64,000 bases of DNA from Betaproteobacteria bacterium (GTDB lineage: Bacteria > Pseudomonadota > Gammaproteobacteria > Burkholderiales > Casimicrobiaceae). The stretch covers positions 135,754 through 199,753 of the forward strand of contig JADKEV010000008.1 in NCBI GenBank assembly GCA_016717855.1, given 5' to 3'. The position numbers and the translations under genes were made by a program. A model generated the notes under the pieces. It was given only the letters and a program-made list of their open reading frames with translations. It was not told the DNA's origin and did no database searches. Below are positions 1 to 8,038 of this stretch, piece by piece; within the stretch, counting starts at the first letter, position 1, and every line of letters begins with the position of its first letter.

Positions 1-1
1 G

Positions 2-484
2 GTCAGCGCATACAAGTCCTGCGCGGCTTTCATTCGCGAAATGAAAAGGGCCGGCTCGAATCCGCAGTTCATCAACGTCTCGTTCGTGGGCAGCCGGGCG
101 TTGGCCAATGAACTGGGCGAGACGGGGCGCGGCGTGGGCATCACGCAGGTCGTGCCGTTTCCCTGGAATCTCGGCGTGCCCGTGGTCCGGGAATACCAGC
201 GGCTGTTCGCAGCGGCCAGCGGCAAGTCCGAGTTCTCGTTCACCAGCCTGGAGGGCTTCATCGCCGCCAAGGTTCTGGTCGAGGGATTGCGCCGCACCGG
301 GCCCAACCTGACGCGGGAGCGCTTCATCGCGACCATGGAGAACTTCGGCTTCGACACCGGCGGCTTCACCGTCAGCTACACCCCGGACGACCACAGCGGA
401 TCGCGCTTCGTGGAACTGACCGTTATCACCAAAGAGGGGCATCTGTCTGCGCCCCTCCTTTCAACGCCTAAGTCCAGGCAGCGC
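2..484 (+). CDS. Partial ABC transporter periplasmic substrate-binding protein (C-terminal end)
   Basis: This open frame enters from the left edge and reads as the last part of a periplasmic-binding protein of the branched-chain amino acid (Peripla_BP_6/LivK-like) family. Family-typical stretches are FINVSFVGS, the GVGITQVVPFPW segment, LEGFIAAKVLVEGL and a C-terminal FVELTVITK strand. Such proteins capture amino acids or small carboxylates in the periplasm for an ABC permease, which is not in the window. No stop codon follows: the frame continues through a hairpin at 434-460 straight into the nudC start at 485. I end the feature before the nudC ATG, so its true 3' end is uncertain. The family is clear, the ligand is not. 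Confidence 0.75.
434..460 (+). terminator. Terminator-like hairpin inside the SBP-nudC open frame
   Basis: A 7-bp stem (GAGGGGC / GCCCCTC) encloses a 10-base loop. Flanking AAA and CTTT lengthen it with one bulge. It has the shape of an intrinsic terminator but a poor T-tract. It lies inside an uninterrupted reading frame, where the stop codon of the upstream gene would be expected. Confidence 0.4.
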
Positions 485-1336
485 ATGCTGATCACGCCCG
501 AAGGATTCTCGCCGCGGCAGGACGATGCGGACCTGCTCGCCGCGGGCTACTGGTTTGTCGTGCACGGCGGGAAGCTCCTGGTCACGCGGGGCGAAGTGCC
601 GCGCCTGCCGGCAGCGGACGCGCCGCCGGTCACGGGCACGGCGGCGGCGGCCGCGGCGATCCACTGCTTCGGCGACTACGCGGGCCTGCCCTGCCGGGTC
701 GTCGTGGTCGAGACGCCCGGCCAGTTCGCCGACCCGGGAGGCGAGTTCGAATGGCGCGGCCTGCGTTCCTTGTTCGGCGTGCTGCCGGATGCCGAGGTCG
801 GCCTGGCCGGCCGCGCGCTGCAACTCGCCGAGTGGACCCGCACGCACCGCCATTGCGGTTGCTGCGGCACGCCGATGGCGTTGCAGGCGGGCGAGCGGGC
901 GATGGCCTGCCCCGCGTGTGGTTTCACCGCGTACCCGCGGATCGCGCCGGCGATGATGGTGCTGGTGCGCCACGGGGACCGCATCCTGCTCGGGCGCGCG
1001 CCGCACTTTCTGCCCGGCGTGTACAGCGCCCTTGCCGGCTTTGTCGAGGCGGGCGAGAGCCTCGAGGAATGCGTGCACCGGGAGGTCTTCGAGGAAGTGG
1101 GTATCACCATCGCCAACCTGCGCTACTTCCGCAGCCAGTCGTGGCCGTTTCCGCATTCGCTGATGCTCGCGTTCATCGCCGACCACGCGGCGGGCGACCT
1201 GCGTCCGGATCCGGCCGAACTCTCCGACGCCCGCTGGTTCGCGCTGGACGAACTGCCCAGGCTGCCCAGCCCCATCAGCATTTCGCGCGCGCTGATCGAC
1301 GCCGCCATCGCCGACATCCGCGCCGGCCGCGAATGA
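485..1336 (+). CDS. nudC: NAD(+)/NADH diphosphatase NudC (NADH pyrophosphatase)
   Basis: The protein is a 283-residue Nudix hydrolase that splits NAD(H) to NMN(H) and AMP, and in E. coli removes NAD caps from RNA. A zinc ribbon is visible with CGCCG and CPACG cysteine pairs. It is followed by the NudC-specific YPRIAPAMMVLV strand and a canonical Nudix box that starts GFVEAGESLEE and ends REVFEEVGI. The SQSWPFPHSLM motif after the box is the NudC signature. The ATG at 485 is chosen because homologues start with a similar M-L-I/x-P-x-G-F sequence. The frame is nevertheless open upstream into the preceding transporter gene, so a fused product cannot be ruled out. Length is close to betaproteobacterial NudC. 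Confidence 0.9.
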   Translation: MLITPEGFSPRQDDADLLAAGYWFVVHGGKLLVTRGEVPRLPAADAPPVTGTAAAAAAIHCFGDYAGLPCRVVVVETPGQFADPGGEFEWRGLRSLFGVLPDAEVGLAGRALQLAEWTRTHRHCGCCGTPMALQAGERAMACPACGFTAYPRIAPAMMVLVRHGDRILLGRAPHFLPGVYSALAGFVEAGESLEECVHREVFEEVGITIANLRYFRSQSWPFPHSLMLAFIADHAAGDLRPDPAELSDARWFALDELPRLPSPISISRALIDAAIADIRAGRE

Positions 1337-1365
1337 GCCGTGATTCTGGCGGCGGCATACCCTTC

Positions 1366-1375
1366 TTGCTACAAT
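1366..1375 (+). promoter_or_regulatory. Possible extended -10 promoter element for the TPR gene
   Basis: TTGCTACAAT contains a TGn-TACAAT extended -10 element 33 bases before the TPR gene start. There is no convincing -35 box. This is a sequence resemblance only. Confidence 0.3.
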
Positions 1376-1407
1376 CGAGGCTCTTCCCCGATCCAACTGG
1401 ACACACC

Positions 1408-2409
1408 ATGATGGGTCCCCTGCTCTGGCTGCGCCGCAGCGCTTTTCGCGTGTCGTGTGGACTCGTTCTGGCCTGCGCGGCGGCGCTGGCGGGCGCGCAG
1501 GACGCACAGGAAATCAACCGGCTGTTGCGGCAGGGACAGCTCGATGCCGCCGCGGTCAAGGCCGATGCGTTGCTGGCCAAGAATCCGAAAGACGCGCAGT
1601 CCCGGTTCATCAAGGGCGTGGTGCTGAGCGAGCAGGGCAAGTCCGCCGAAGCCATCGCGCTCTTCCAGGCGCTCACCGAAGACTATCCGGAACTGCCCGA
1701 ACCGTACAACAACCTGGCGTCGCTGTTCGCGGCCAAGGGCCAGTACGAAAAAGCCAAGACCGCGCTCGAGATGGCGATCCAGACCAATCCCTCATACGCG
1801 ACGGCGTACGAAAATCTCGGCGACGTTTATGCCCGGATGGCCAGCCAGGCCTATGACAAGGCGCTGCAGCTGGACAAGTCCAACGCCAGCGCCAACGCAA
1901 AGCTGGCTTCAATCAGGAGCGCCTTTGCCGCGGCCGCAAAACCTGCCGCGGCGGCGCCCGCCGCGCCGGTCAAGGGCGAAGCGCCAAAGCCGGCCGCGGC
2001 CGCGGCCGCGCTCCCGGCGGCCAGAGCGCCGGCAGCGGCTGGTGGCGCCACGGCGGCGGCAGCGAGAGGCGAATCCGGCGCCGTGCTTCAGGCGGTTAAT
2101 GCCTGGGCCAGCGCCTGGTCGGCGCGCAATCTCGATGGCTACCTGGGCGCGTACAGCAAGAATTTCACGCCCGAGGGCATGTCGCGCGCGCAGTGGGAAG
2201 CCGCGCGCCGTGCCAGCTTTCCCGCGGCCAGGGAAGTGCAGGTCAGCATCGAGCAACCGCAGGTCGCGCTCGTCGAGGGCAACCAGGCGCAGGTGACATT
2301 TCACCAACGCTACAGGTCCGAGCGCACCAACCTGAACACCCGGAAGTTCCTGCTGCTCGCCAGGGAAGGTGACGGCTGGCACATCGCCCAAGAGAAGATT
2401 TTGCCCTGA
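1408..2409 (+). CDS. Secreted TPR protein with C-terminal NTF2-like domain
   Basis: The 333-residue protein has an N-terminal signal peptide (hydrophobic core LVLACAAALAGA, about residues 18-30). Three to four tetratricopeptide repeats follow at about 33-155. A long Ala/Pro-rich linker covers about 165-225, and a C-terminal domain of about 105 residues (AVNAWASAWSARNLDGYLGAY onward) has the pattern of an NTF2/SnoaL-like or L,D-transpeptidase-associated domain. It is probably periplasmic and acts through protein contacts; no catalytic motif is seen. It sits directly upstream of two cyclophilins and lpxH, an arrangement common in betaproteobacteria. Two adjacent ATGs at 1408 and 1411 are both possible starts. 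The exact role is unknown. Confidence 0.8.
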   Translation: MMGPLLWLRRSAFRVSCGLVLACAAALAGAQDAQEINRLLRQGQLDAAAVKADALLAKNPKDAQSRFIKGVVLSEQGKSAEAIALFQALTEDYPELPEPYNNLASLFAAKGQYEKAKTALEMAIQTNPSYATAYENLGDVYARMASQAYDKALQLDKSNASANAKLASIRSAFAAAAKPAAAAPAAPVKGEAPKPAAAAAALPAARAPAAAGGATAAAARGESGAVLQAVNAWASAWSARNLDGYLGAYSKNFTPEGMSRAQWEAARRASFPAAREVQVSIEQPQVALVEGNQAQVTFHQRYRSERTNLNTRKFLLLAREGDGWHIAQEKILP

Positions 2410-2500
2410 CGCCGGGCGACTGGACGCCATGGTGCGGGCGCGCTAAACTGCGCGGCCGCTTGGGCCGTAACCCGACCTCCAACTTACCAAGGAATCACCG

Positions 2501-3073
2501 ATGCGTTCACTCCCCATTGCCGCCTTCGCCACCGCCTTCGCGCTGGCATGGCCGCTGGCGGCCAGCGCCGCCAACCCCCAGGTCGAGCTCAAGACCTCGC
2601 TGGGCTCGATGACCATCGAGTTGTACGCGGACAAGGCGCCGAAGACGGTCGCCAACTTCCTGGAGTACGTCAAGAGCGGCCACTACGCCGGCACGATCTT
2701 CCACCGCGTGATACCCGGCTTCATGATCCAGGGCGGCGGCTATGCCAAAGACCTTTATCAGAAACCGACGCGCCCGCCGCTGCAGCATGAGGGCGCCGCC
2801 TGCGCCGGCAACGACACCGGAACCATCGCGATGGCGCGCACCGGCGACCCGCATTCGGCGACGTCGCAGTTCTTCATCAACGTGGTGAACAACGACAAGC
2901 TGAACTACACGCTGCCGCCGCAGGGCTGGGGTTATTGCGCGTTCGGCAAGGTCGTCAAGGGCATGGATGTCGCGCAGAAGATCGTCGCCGTCCCCACCGG
3001 CGCCTCCGGCCCGCACCAGAACCTGCCCAAGGATCCCATCCTGATCGAATCCGTGACACTCGTCGCCAAGTAA
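2501..3073 (+). CDS. ppiA: Periplasmic peptidyl-prolyl cis-trans isomerase A (cyclophilin)
   Basis: The 190-residue cyclophilin has a clear Sec signal peptide ending ASA around residue 24. The catalytic core includes FHRVIPGFMIQGGG (active-site Arg and surrounding Phe/Met/Gln) and FFINVVNND, and the usual GKVVKGMDV strand. It should accelerate proline isomerisation during folding of exported proteins. A good ribosome-binding site (AAGGA) precedes the ATG. The gene is 12 bases upstream of a second, signal-less cyclophilin, so the pair is probably co-transcribed. Confidence 0.93.
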   Translation: MRSLPIAAFATAFALAWPLAASAANPQVELKTSLGSMTIELYADKAPKTVANFLEYVKSGHYAGTIFHRVIPGFMIQGGGYAKDLYQKPTRPPLQHEGAACAGNDTGTIAMARTGDPHSATSQFFINVVNNDKLNYTLPPQGWGYCAFGKVVKGMDVAQKIVAVPTGASGPHQNLPKDPILIESVTLVAK

Positions 3074-3085
3074 GGAGAGTCGGAC

Positions 3086-3583
3086 ATGGTCAAGCTCGAA
3101 ACCAGCCAGGGCACAATCGGGATAGAACTCGACGCGGCCGCGGCGCCGAAGACTGTCGCCAACTTCCTGCAGTACGTGCGCGACGGGCACTACGACAACA
3201 CGGTCTTTCATCGCGTGATCGGCAATTTCATGATCCAGGGAGGCGGCTTCGCGCCGGGCATGAAGCAGAAATCCACGCGCGAGCCCATCGCCAACGAGGC
3301 CGACAACGGCCTCGTCAACAAGCGCTACACGGTGGCGATGGCGCGCACCGGGGACCCGCATTCGGCGTCGGCGCAGTTCTTCATCAACGTGGCCGACAAC
3401 GATTTCCTCAATTTCCGCTCGGCCGACGCGTCGGGGTACGGCTATTGCGTGTTCGGCAAGGTGGTCTCGGGCACCGACATCGTCGACAAGATCACCGGCG
3501 TGCGCACCGGGACCAAGGGCTTCCACCAGGACGTGCCGATGGATGACGTGGTGATCCTCAAGGTGACCGAGGACGCAAGCTGA
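3086..3583 (+). CDS. ppiB: Cytoplasmic peptidyl-prolyl cis-trans isomerase B (cyclophilin)
   Basis: The 165-residue cyclophilin lacks a signal peptide and is expected in the cytoplasm. It carries FHRVIGNFMIQGGGF with the active-site Arg, MARTGDPHSASAQFFINV, and a conserved YCVFGKVVSG segment. The start ATG follows TAAGGAGAG, an overlapping stop and Shine-Dalgarno arrangement with ppiA. It looks like a tandem duplicate of the upstream gene specialised for the other compartment. A strong terminator hairpin follows at 3618-3650. Confidence 0.94.
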   Translation: MVKLETSQGTIGIELDAAAAPKTVANFLQYVRDGHYDNTVFHRVIGNFMIQGGGFAPGMKQKSTREPIANEADNGLVNKRYTVAMARTGDPHSASAQFFINVADNDFLNFRSADASGYGYCVFGKVVSGTDIVDKITGVRTGTKGFHQDVPMDDVVILKVTEDAS

Positions 3584-3617
3584 CGCTCGTGCCGGCGCGG
3601 CAATGATGGCCTTGGCG

Positions 3618-3650
3618 GGGCGCCGGCGTCGGTGATGCCGGCGCCCTTTC
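3618..3650 (+). terminator. Intrinsic terminator after ppiB
   Basis: A perfect 10-bp stem (GGGCGCCGGC / GCCGGCGCCC) with a 9-base loop is followed by TTTC. The stem is very stable but the U-tract is short. Confidence 0.6.
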
Positions 3651-3707
3651 GGCGTCTGCGGGGACGCTGCGTCGCGCGCCGGCGCGGTGGCCAACTCTGG
3701 GAGCCTC

Positions 3708-4430
3708 ATGTCCACGCTGTTCATTTCCGACCTGCACCTGAAACCCGAAGCGCCCCATCTGTCCCGGATCCTGCAGGAACTGCTCGCGGGCGCCGCGCGC
3801 CGCGCCGATGCGCTGTACGTCCTCGGCGACCTGTTCGAGGCGTGGCCCGGCGACGACGATGCCGCGGATCCTTTCAACGCGCCGGTCGTCGCCGCACTGC
3901 GCGCGCTCGCCGACCACGGCATCCCTGTCTTCTTTCAGCACGGCAACCGCGACTTCCTGCTCGGCGCCGGATTCGCCCGGGCAACGGGCGGGACGCTGCT
4001 GGCGGAAGAACTGGTGGTGGATCTGCATGGGACTCGCACGTTGCTGCTGCATGGCGACCAGCTGTGCACCGACGATGCCGCGTACCAGAAATTCCGCGCG
4101 CAAGTACGCGATCCGGCGTGGCAGCAGGCACTGCTCCGGCAGCCGCTCGCGGCGCGCAAGCACCTGGCTCGGCAACTGCGCGAGGAGAGCGACGCGGCGA
4201 AGTCGGGCAAGAGCATGGAGATCATGGACGTCAACGCCGATGCCGTCGTCGCCGCGTTCCGCCGTCACGGCGTGACCCGGATGATCCATGGGCACACGCA
4301 CCGGCCGGCCCGGCATGTCCACATGGTCGACGGCCGCGCCTGCGAGCGCATCGTGCTGGCCGACTGGCGCGAGGCGGGTGCCTGCTTCGAAGTCGACGGC
4401 GCCGGCAGCGTGGCGCGCGCCCTCGAATAG
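3708..4430 (+). CDS. lpxH: UDP-2,3-diacylglucosamine diphosphatase LpxH
   Basis: The 240-residue protein matches the length of E. coli LpxH, the manganese-dependent calcineurin-like phosphoesterase that makes lipid X in lipid A synthesis at the inner membrane. Metal-binding motifs are visible: SDLHL near the N-terminus, LGDLFEAWPGDDD, HGNRDFLLG, LLLHGDQLCTDD and the C-terminal HGHTHRPA. The ATG at 3708 is chosen because SDLHL then falls at the usual distance from the N-terminus, with CTGGGAG as ribosome-binding site. It is convergent with the methionine gene downstream. Confidence 0.95.
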   Translation: MSTLFISDLHLKPEAPHLSRILQELLAGAARRADALYVLGDLFEAWPGDDDAADPFNAPVVAALRALADHGIPVFFQHGNRDFLLGAGFARATGGTLLAEELVVDLHGTRTLLLHGDQLCTDDAAYQKFRAQVRDPAWQQALLRQPLAARKHLARQLREESDAAKSGKSMEIMDVNADAVVAAFRRHGVTRMIHGHTHRPARHVHMVDGRACERIVLADWREAGACFEVDGAGSVARALE

Positions 4431-4449
4431 CCGCCTTGAACTCGGGCGC

Positions 4450-5703
4450 TCAGGCGGCTCCGGACCCCTTGCAGGCGGCCAGCGCCTGCGCGAAGTCCTC
4501 GATCAGGTCCGCCTCGTCCTCAATGCCAACCGACACCCGGATCAGCGAATCGGCGATGCCCATCGACGCGCGCCGCTCGGCGCCCATCTCGAAGAAGATC
4601 GTGTGCGCGGCGGGCAGCGCCAGTGTCCGCGTGTCGCCCAGGTTGCTCGACAGGATCACGACCCTCAGCGCGTCGAGCAGGTCGAAGCAGTCGACGCCCG
4701 CGGCCAGCTCGAACGAAAACAGCCCGCCGTAGCCCGTGAACAGTCGCGCCGCGCGCGCGTGCTGCGGATGGTCCGGCAATCCGGGATGATGGACGCGGGC
4801 GACCTTCGGATGCGCGGCCAGGAAACGCGCGACGGCCAGCGCGTTGCTGTTGGTCCGCGCCATGCGCAGCGCCAGCGTCTCGGCGCCGACGGCGATGTCG
4901 TGCGCGGCAGTGGCCGCGAGCGTGCCGCCGGCATCGCGCAGGCCCTTCTTGCGGATCTGCGTCATGCCCCATCCGCGCGAGTCGCCCTTCCTGTAGCCGG
5001 CATTGATGTGGGGATAGGCTGCCCAGTCGTACAGTCCGGTGGCGGTGATGGCGCCGCCCAACGCGTTGCCGTGCCCGCCGATGTACTTGGTCAGCGCGTT
5101 GACGATCAGGCTCGCGCCGACGGCCTTCGGACGAAACAGCGCGGGTGACGTCATCGTGTTGTCGACCACGTACACGATGTTGCGCGGCGCGCACAGGCGC
5201 CCGATGCCTTCGAGATCGGCCACCTGTGTGCGCGGATTGGCGATGGTCTCGACGAACACCATCCGCGTCGCGGGCCGCAGCGCGGCTTCGACGTTCGCCG
5301 CGTCGGTCGCATCGACGAATGTCACCTCGCAGCCCAGTTCGGCCAGCGAATTGAACAGGCTGTTGGTGTTGCCGAACACGAAACTGCTGACCACGACGTG
5401 GTCGCCGCGCTTGAGCAGCGACCAGAGCATGGCGGAGATCGCGGCCATTCCGGTGGCGAAGCAGACGGTGGCGGCGCCCTCCTCCATCGCGGTGACCTTG
5501 GCTTCGAGCGCGGTGACGGTCGGATTGTGCTGGCGTCCGTAGACGTATCCCGGCATGTCGCCCTGGAACACGCGGACGAGATCCTTCGTTTTCTCGTAGC
5601 CGAACGCAACCGAAGGGTGGACCGCCGCGTGCGTGGCGCCGAACTCGGTGCCGCGCCGGCGGTCGCCGTGCAGGATGGTGGTGGTGAAGCCCTGGTTTTT
5701 CAT
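4450..5703 (-). CDS. Cystathionine gamma-synthase family PLP enzyme (methionine synthesis)
   Basis: The 417-residue protein belongs to the Cys/Met-metabolism PLP-dependent transsulfuration family. Visible features are YGRQHNPTV, the FATGMAAISA cofactor-binding turn, the VDNTMTSP Asp motif, and the PLP lysine in NALTKYIGGHGNALGG. SSNLGDTRT and the RVSVGIED ending are also typical. It probably joins an activated homoserine with cysteine or sulfide; substrate choice (cystathionine synthase versus sulfhydrylase) cannot be read from sequence. The ATG at 5703 is preferred over the one at 5739, which lies inside the terminator stem. A SAM-II-like riboswitch and an intrinsic terminator precede it, supporting feedback by S-adenosylmethionine. 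Confidence 0.88.
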   Translation of the reverse strand: MKNQGFTTTILHGDRRRGTEFGATHAAVHPSVAFGYEKTKDLVRVFQGDMPGYVYGRQHNPTVTALEAKVTAMEEGAATVCFATGMAAISAMLWSLLKRGDHVVVSSFVFGNTNSLFNSLAELGCEVTFVDATDAANVEAALRPATRMVFVETIANPRTQVADLEGIGRLCAPRNIVYVVDNTMTSPALFRPKAVGASLIVNALTKYIGGHGNALGGAITATGLYDWAAYPHINAGYRKGDSRGWGMTQIRKKGLRDAGGTLAATAAHDIAVGAETLALRMARTNSNALAVARFLAAHPKVARVHHPGLPDHPQHARAARLFTGYGGLFSFELAAGVDCFDLLDALRVVILSSNLGDTRTLALPAAHTIFFEMGAERRASMGIADSLIRVSVGIEDEADLIEDFAQALAACKGSGAA

Positions 5704-5713
5704 TCCGGTCCCG

Positions 5714-5752
5714 AAAAAGACAAAACCCGTTCGCGTCATGCCAAACGGGTTC
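5714..5752 (-). terminator. Intrinsic terminator between the SAM riboswitch and the methionine gene
   Basis: On the minus strand an 8-bp perfect stem (AACCCGTT / AACGGGTT) with a 12-base loop is followed by TTGTCTTTTT. It lies in the 5' leader between the riboswitch and the start codon, so it most likely acts as a transcription attenuator controlled by the riboswitch. Confidence 0.75.
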
Positions 5753-5767
5753 GATGGATTGCACTCA

Positions 5768-5822
5768 AACTCGCTTTAGCCGCATTTGTAACGCGCCCGC
5801 AAGCTGAATCAAATCGGCGCAA
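5768..5822 (-). promoter_or_regulatory. SAM-II-type (metA motif) riboswitch
   Basis: Read on the minus strand, the leader has a P1 stem GCGCC/GGCGC enclosing a loop that begins GATTTGATTC. It is followed by the hallmark segments GTTACAAATGC and GGCTAAAG. The order and wording match the compact SAM-II aptamer (loop GAUUUAAC-like, then GAUAAAUG and GCUAAA). SAM-II elements bind S-adenosylmethionine through a pseudoknot and repress methionine-synthesis genes. The downstream gene is such a gene. Identification is from recalled consensus; a covariance-model search was not possible. Confidence 0.8.
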
Positions 5823-5887
5823 CTGAAATATACGGGAATGCGGCGGGACTGTCAAAAATGGCATCGCACTGTGAGGCGATTCCACGC

Positions 5888-5950
5888 GATGGGTGTCGCT
5901 GCGCTCGACCCACCATCGATAGGTATCGCTGCGCTCCACCCATCCTACGG
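5888..5950. repeat. Interspersed REP-like repeat, tandem pair
   Basis: Two similar units lie head to tail (5888-5914 and 5915-5950), sharing GTCGCTGCGCTCGACCCACC / ATCGCTGCGCTCCACCCATC. Near-identical pairs occur at 43075-43138, an inverted single unit at 42965-42996 and a diverged one at 23970-23997. It lies between purF and the methionine leader, outside coding sequence. Confidence 0.75.
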
Positions 5951-5992
5951 AATTTGCGGAATCCGGCGCCCTGTTGCCACGGTCTTGGCCGC

Positions 5993-7510
5993 TCAGTTCC
6001 CGGCCAACGACAACTCCTCGTTCGTCTCCGCGCCGTCGTCGTCCTGGCCGCGATCCGGATCGCGCTCGCCGGCCACGCGCGACAGGTACGCGACCGTGAT
6101 GTCGCCGGTGATGTAGTTGCCGTCGAAGCACGACGCCTCGAACTCGGTCAGCGCCGGATTGGCCCGGGTCACCGCGCGCTTGAGCGCATCGAGCTCCTGG
6201 TAGATCAGCAGATCCGCGCCGATCTCGCGGCCGATCGCGGCCTCGTCGCGGGAGTGCGCGATCAGCTCGTCCTGGTTCGGCATGTCGATGCCGTACACGT
6301 TCTGGTAGCGCACCGGCGGCGAGGCCGAGGCGAAGTACACCTTGCGCGCGCCGGCGTCGCGCGCCATCTGCACGATGCGATTGCTCGTGGTGCCACGCAC
6401 GATCGAATCGTCGACCAGCAGCACCACCTTGCCCTTGAACTCGACGTCGACCGTGTTGAGTTTCTGCCGGACCGATCGCTGCCGCATCGCCTGGCCGGGC
6501 ATGATGAACGTGCGCCCGATGTAGCGGTTCTTGACGAACCCCTCGCGATACTTGAGCCCGAGGCTGTTCGCCAGTTCCAGCGCGTACGGCCGGCTGGAAT
6601 CAGGTATCGGGATCACCACGTCGATGTCCTGCGCCTCCGGCATCAGGCGGATCTTCTCCGCGAGTTCCTCGCCCATGTGCAGACGCGCTTCGTAGACCGA
6701 CGCGCCGTCGATCACCGAGTCGGGCCGCGCCAGGTACACATACTCGAAGATGCACGGAAAGAGCCGGGGCGACTTCGCGCACTGGCGCGCATGCAGCTCG
6801 CCGGCTTGCGAGACGAAAATCGCCTCGCCCGGCGCCACATCGCGCAGCGTGTCGAAGTTCAGCGTGTCGAGCGCGACGGACTCCGACGTGATCGCGAACT
6901 CGGCGCCCCCCAGGACTTCGGTCCTGCCCATGATCAGCGGCCGGATGCCGAACGGATCGCGAAACGCGAGCAGGCCCCAGCCGGCGATCAGCGCAACGAC
7001 CGCGTACGCGCCCTGGCAGCGCTGGTGCACGCCGGCCACCGCGGCGAAGATCGCATCCGGGCCCATCGGCTGGTCGCGTACGATGCGCTCGAGCTCGTAG
7101 GCGAAGATGTTGAGCAGCACCTCGGTGTCGGAGTTGGTGTTCAGGTGGCGGAAGTCGAGCCGCGAGAGCTCCTCGCGCAGCGCTTCGGTGTTGGTCAGGT
7201 TGCCGTTGTGCGCGAGCACGATGCCGAACGGCGAATTCACGTAGAACGGCTGCGACTCCTGCGCGCTGTCGGCCGATCCGGCGGTCGGGTAGCGGGTGTG
7301 GGCGATCCCCATGCTGCCGACCAGGTCGCGCATGTTGCGCGTGCGGAAGACGTCGCGCACCATCCCTTTGCCTTTGTGCATGTGCAGCGCGTTGCCGTTG
7401 CCGGTGACGATGCCCGCGGCATCCTGGCCCCGATGCTGGAGTGCGATCAATCCGTCGTACAGCATCTGGTTGACCGCGGTATGGGCGACGATGCCGAGTA
7501 TTCCGCACAT
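5993..7510 (-). CDS. purF: Amidophosphoribosyltransferase PurF
   Basis: The 505-residue enzyme commits PRPP to purine synthesis by transferring ammonia from glutamine. It starts MCGILGIV, so the catalytic cysteine becomes residue 1 after Met removal. The class II glutaminase motifs QHRGQDAAGI, HTRYPTAGS and HNGNLTN follow. The C-terminal phosphoribosyltransferase half carries the PRPP loop VVLLVDDSIVRGTTS. Length is usual for the family. It is 22 bases downstream of cvpA in the conserved cvpA-purF pair and is probably in the same transcript as the genes upstream. Confidence 0.97.
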   Translation of the reverse strand: MCGILGIVAHTAVNQMLYDGLIALQHRGQDAAGIVTGNGNALHMHKGKGMVRDVFRTRNMRDLVGSMGIAHTRYPTAGSADSAQESQPFYVNSPFGIVLAHNGNLTNTEALREELSRLDFRHLNTNSDTEVLLNIFAYELERIVRDQPMGPDAIFAAVAGVHQRCQGAYAVVALIAGWGLLAFRDPFGIRPLIMGRTEVLGGAEFAITSESVALDTLNFDTLRDVAPGEAIFVSQAGELHARQCAKSPRLFPCIFEYVYLARPDSVIDGASVYEARLHMGEELAEKIRLMPEAQDIDVVIPIPDSSRPYALELANSLGLKYREGFVKNRYIGRTFIMPGQAMRQRSVRQKLNTVDVEFKGKVVLLVDDSIVRGTTSNRIVQMARDAGARKVYFASASPPVRYQNVYGIDMPNQDELIAHSRDEAAIGREIGADLLIYQELDALKRAVTRANPALTEFEASCFDGNYITGDITVAYLSRVAGERDPDRGQDDDGAETNEELSLAGN

Positions 7511-7532
7511 GATGTGCTCCTGATCCGCAGCG

Positions 7533-8024
7533 CTACGAGTATTTCAGCCGCCTGGCGATTTCCAGCGGCAACAGCGGCCTCGCCGCCAGCACCGCCGCCT
7601 GCAGGGGAGGCGCGAACAGGGCATCGCGCCACCAGTCCTGCTGCGGCAGCGAGGTGAGACCGCCGAGAAGAGTCAGTATCCACGCCAGCAGCGCGCCGCG
7701 GGCGAGGCCGAATATCGCGCCCAGCGCGCGGTCGAGGAAGCCCAGCCCCGCCGCGTGCAGCAGCCTGGCGAGCAGCACCGCGAGGAGTTCCAGCACGATC
7801 ACGGCGCCCAGGAACAGCGCCACGAACGCGGTCACGTAGCGCGCCGAAGGATTGGTCATCGCCGCCGGCATCCAGTCCGCGAACACGACCGAAAACCGCG
7901 CCGCGACCCAGAGCGCTACCAGCCACGACAGCAGCGACATGACTTCGCGCACCAGCCCGCGCCAGATGCTGATCGCCACCGAGACGACGATCACACCGAG
8001 CATTGCGTAGTCGAACGCGGTCAT
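7533..8024 (-). CDS. cvpA: CvpA family membrane protein
   Basis: The 163-residue integral membrane protein has about four hydrophobic segments (beginning FDYAMLGVIVVSVAISIWRG) typical of the CvpA/colicin V production family. The family is encoded upstream of purF in many proteobacteria and has been tied to envelope or bile-salt stress, but the biochemical activity is not established. Here it lies 14 bases after the SPOR-domain gene and 22 before purF, the standard context. Confidence 0.9.
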   Translation of the reverse strand: MTAFDYAMLGVIVVSVAISIWRGLVREVMSLLSWLVALWVAARFSVVFADWMPAAMTNPSARYVTAFVALFLGAVIVLELLAVLLARLLHAAGLGFLDRALGAIFGLARGALLAWILTLLGGLTSLPQQDWWRDALFAPPLQAAVLAARPLLPLEIARRLKYS

Positions 8025-8038
8025 CGCGGTGCTGTGCC

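Noticed and set aside
5736..6131. Minus-strand frame encoding WVERSDTHR-type repeats
   Set aside because: It is the translation of the interspersed repeat between purF and the methionine leader. Such peptides recur wherever the repeat is found and are not genes.
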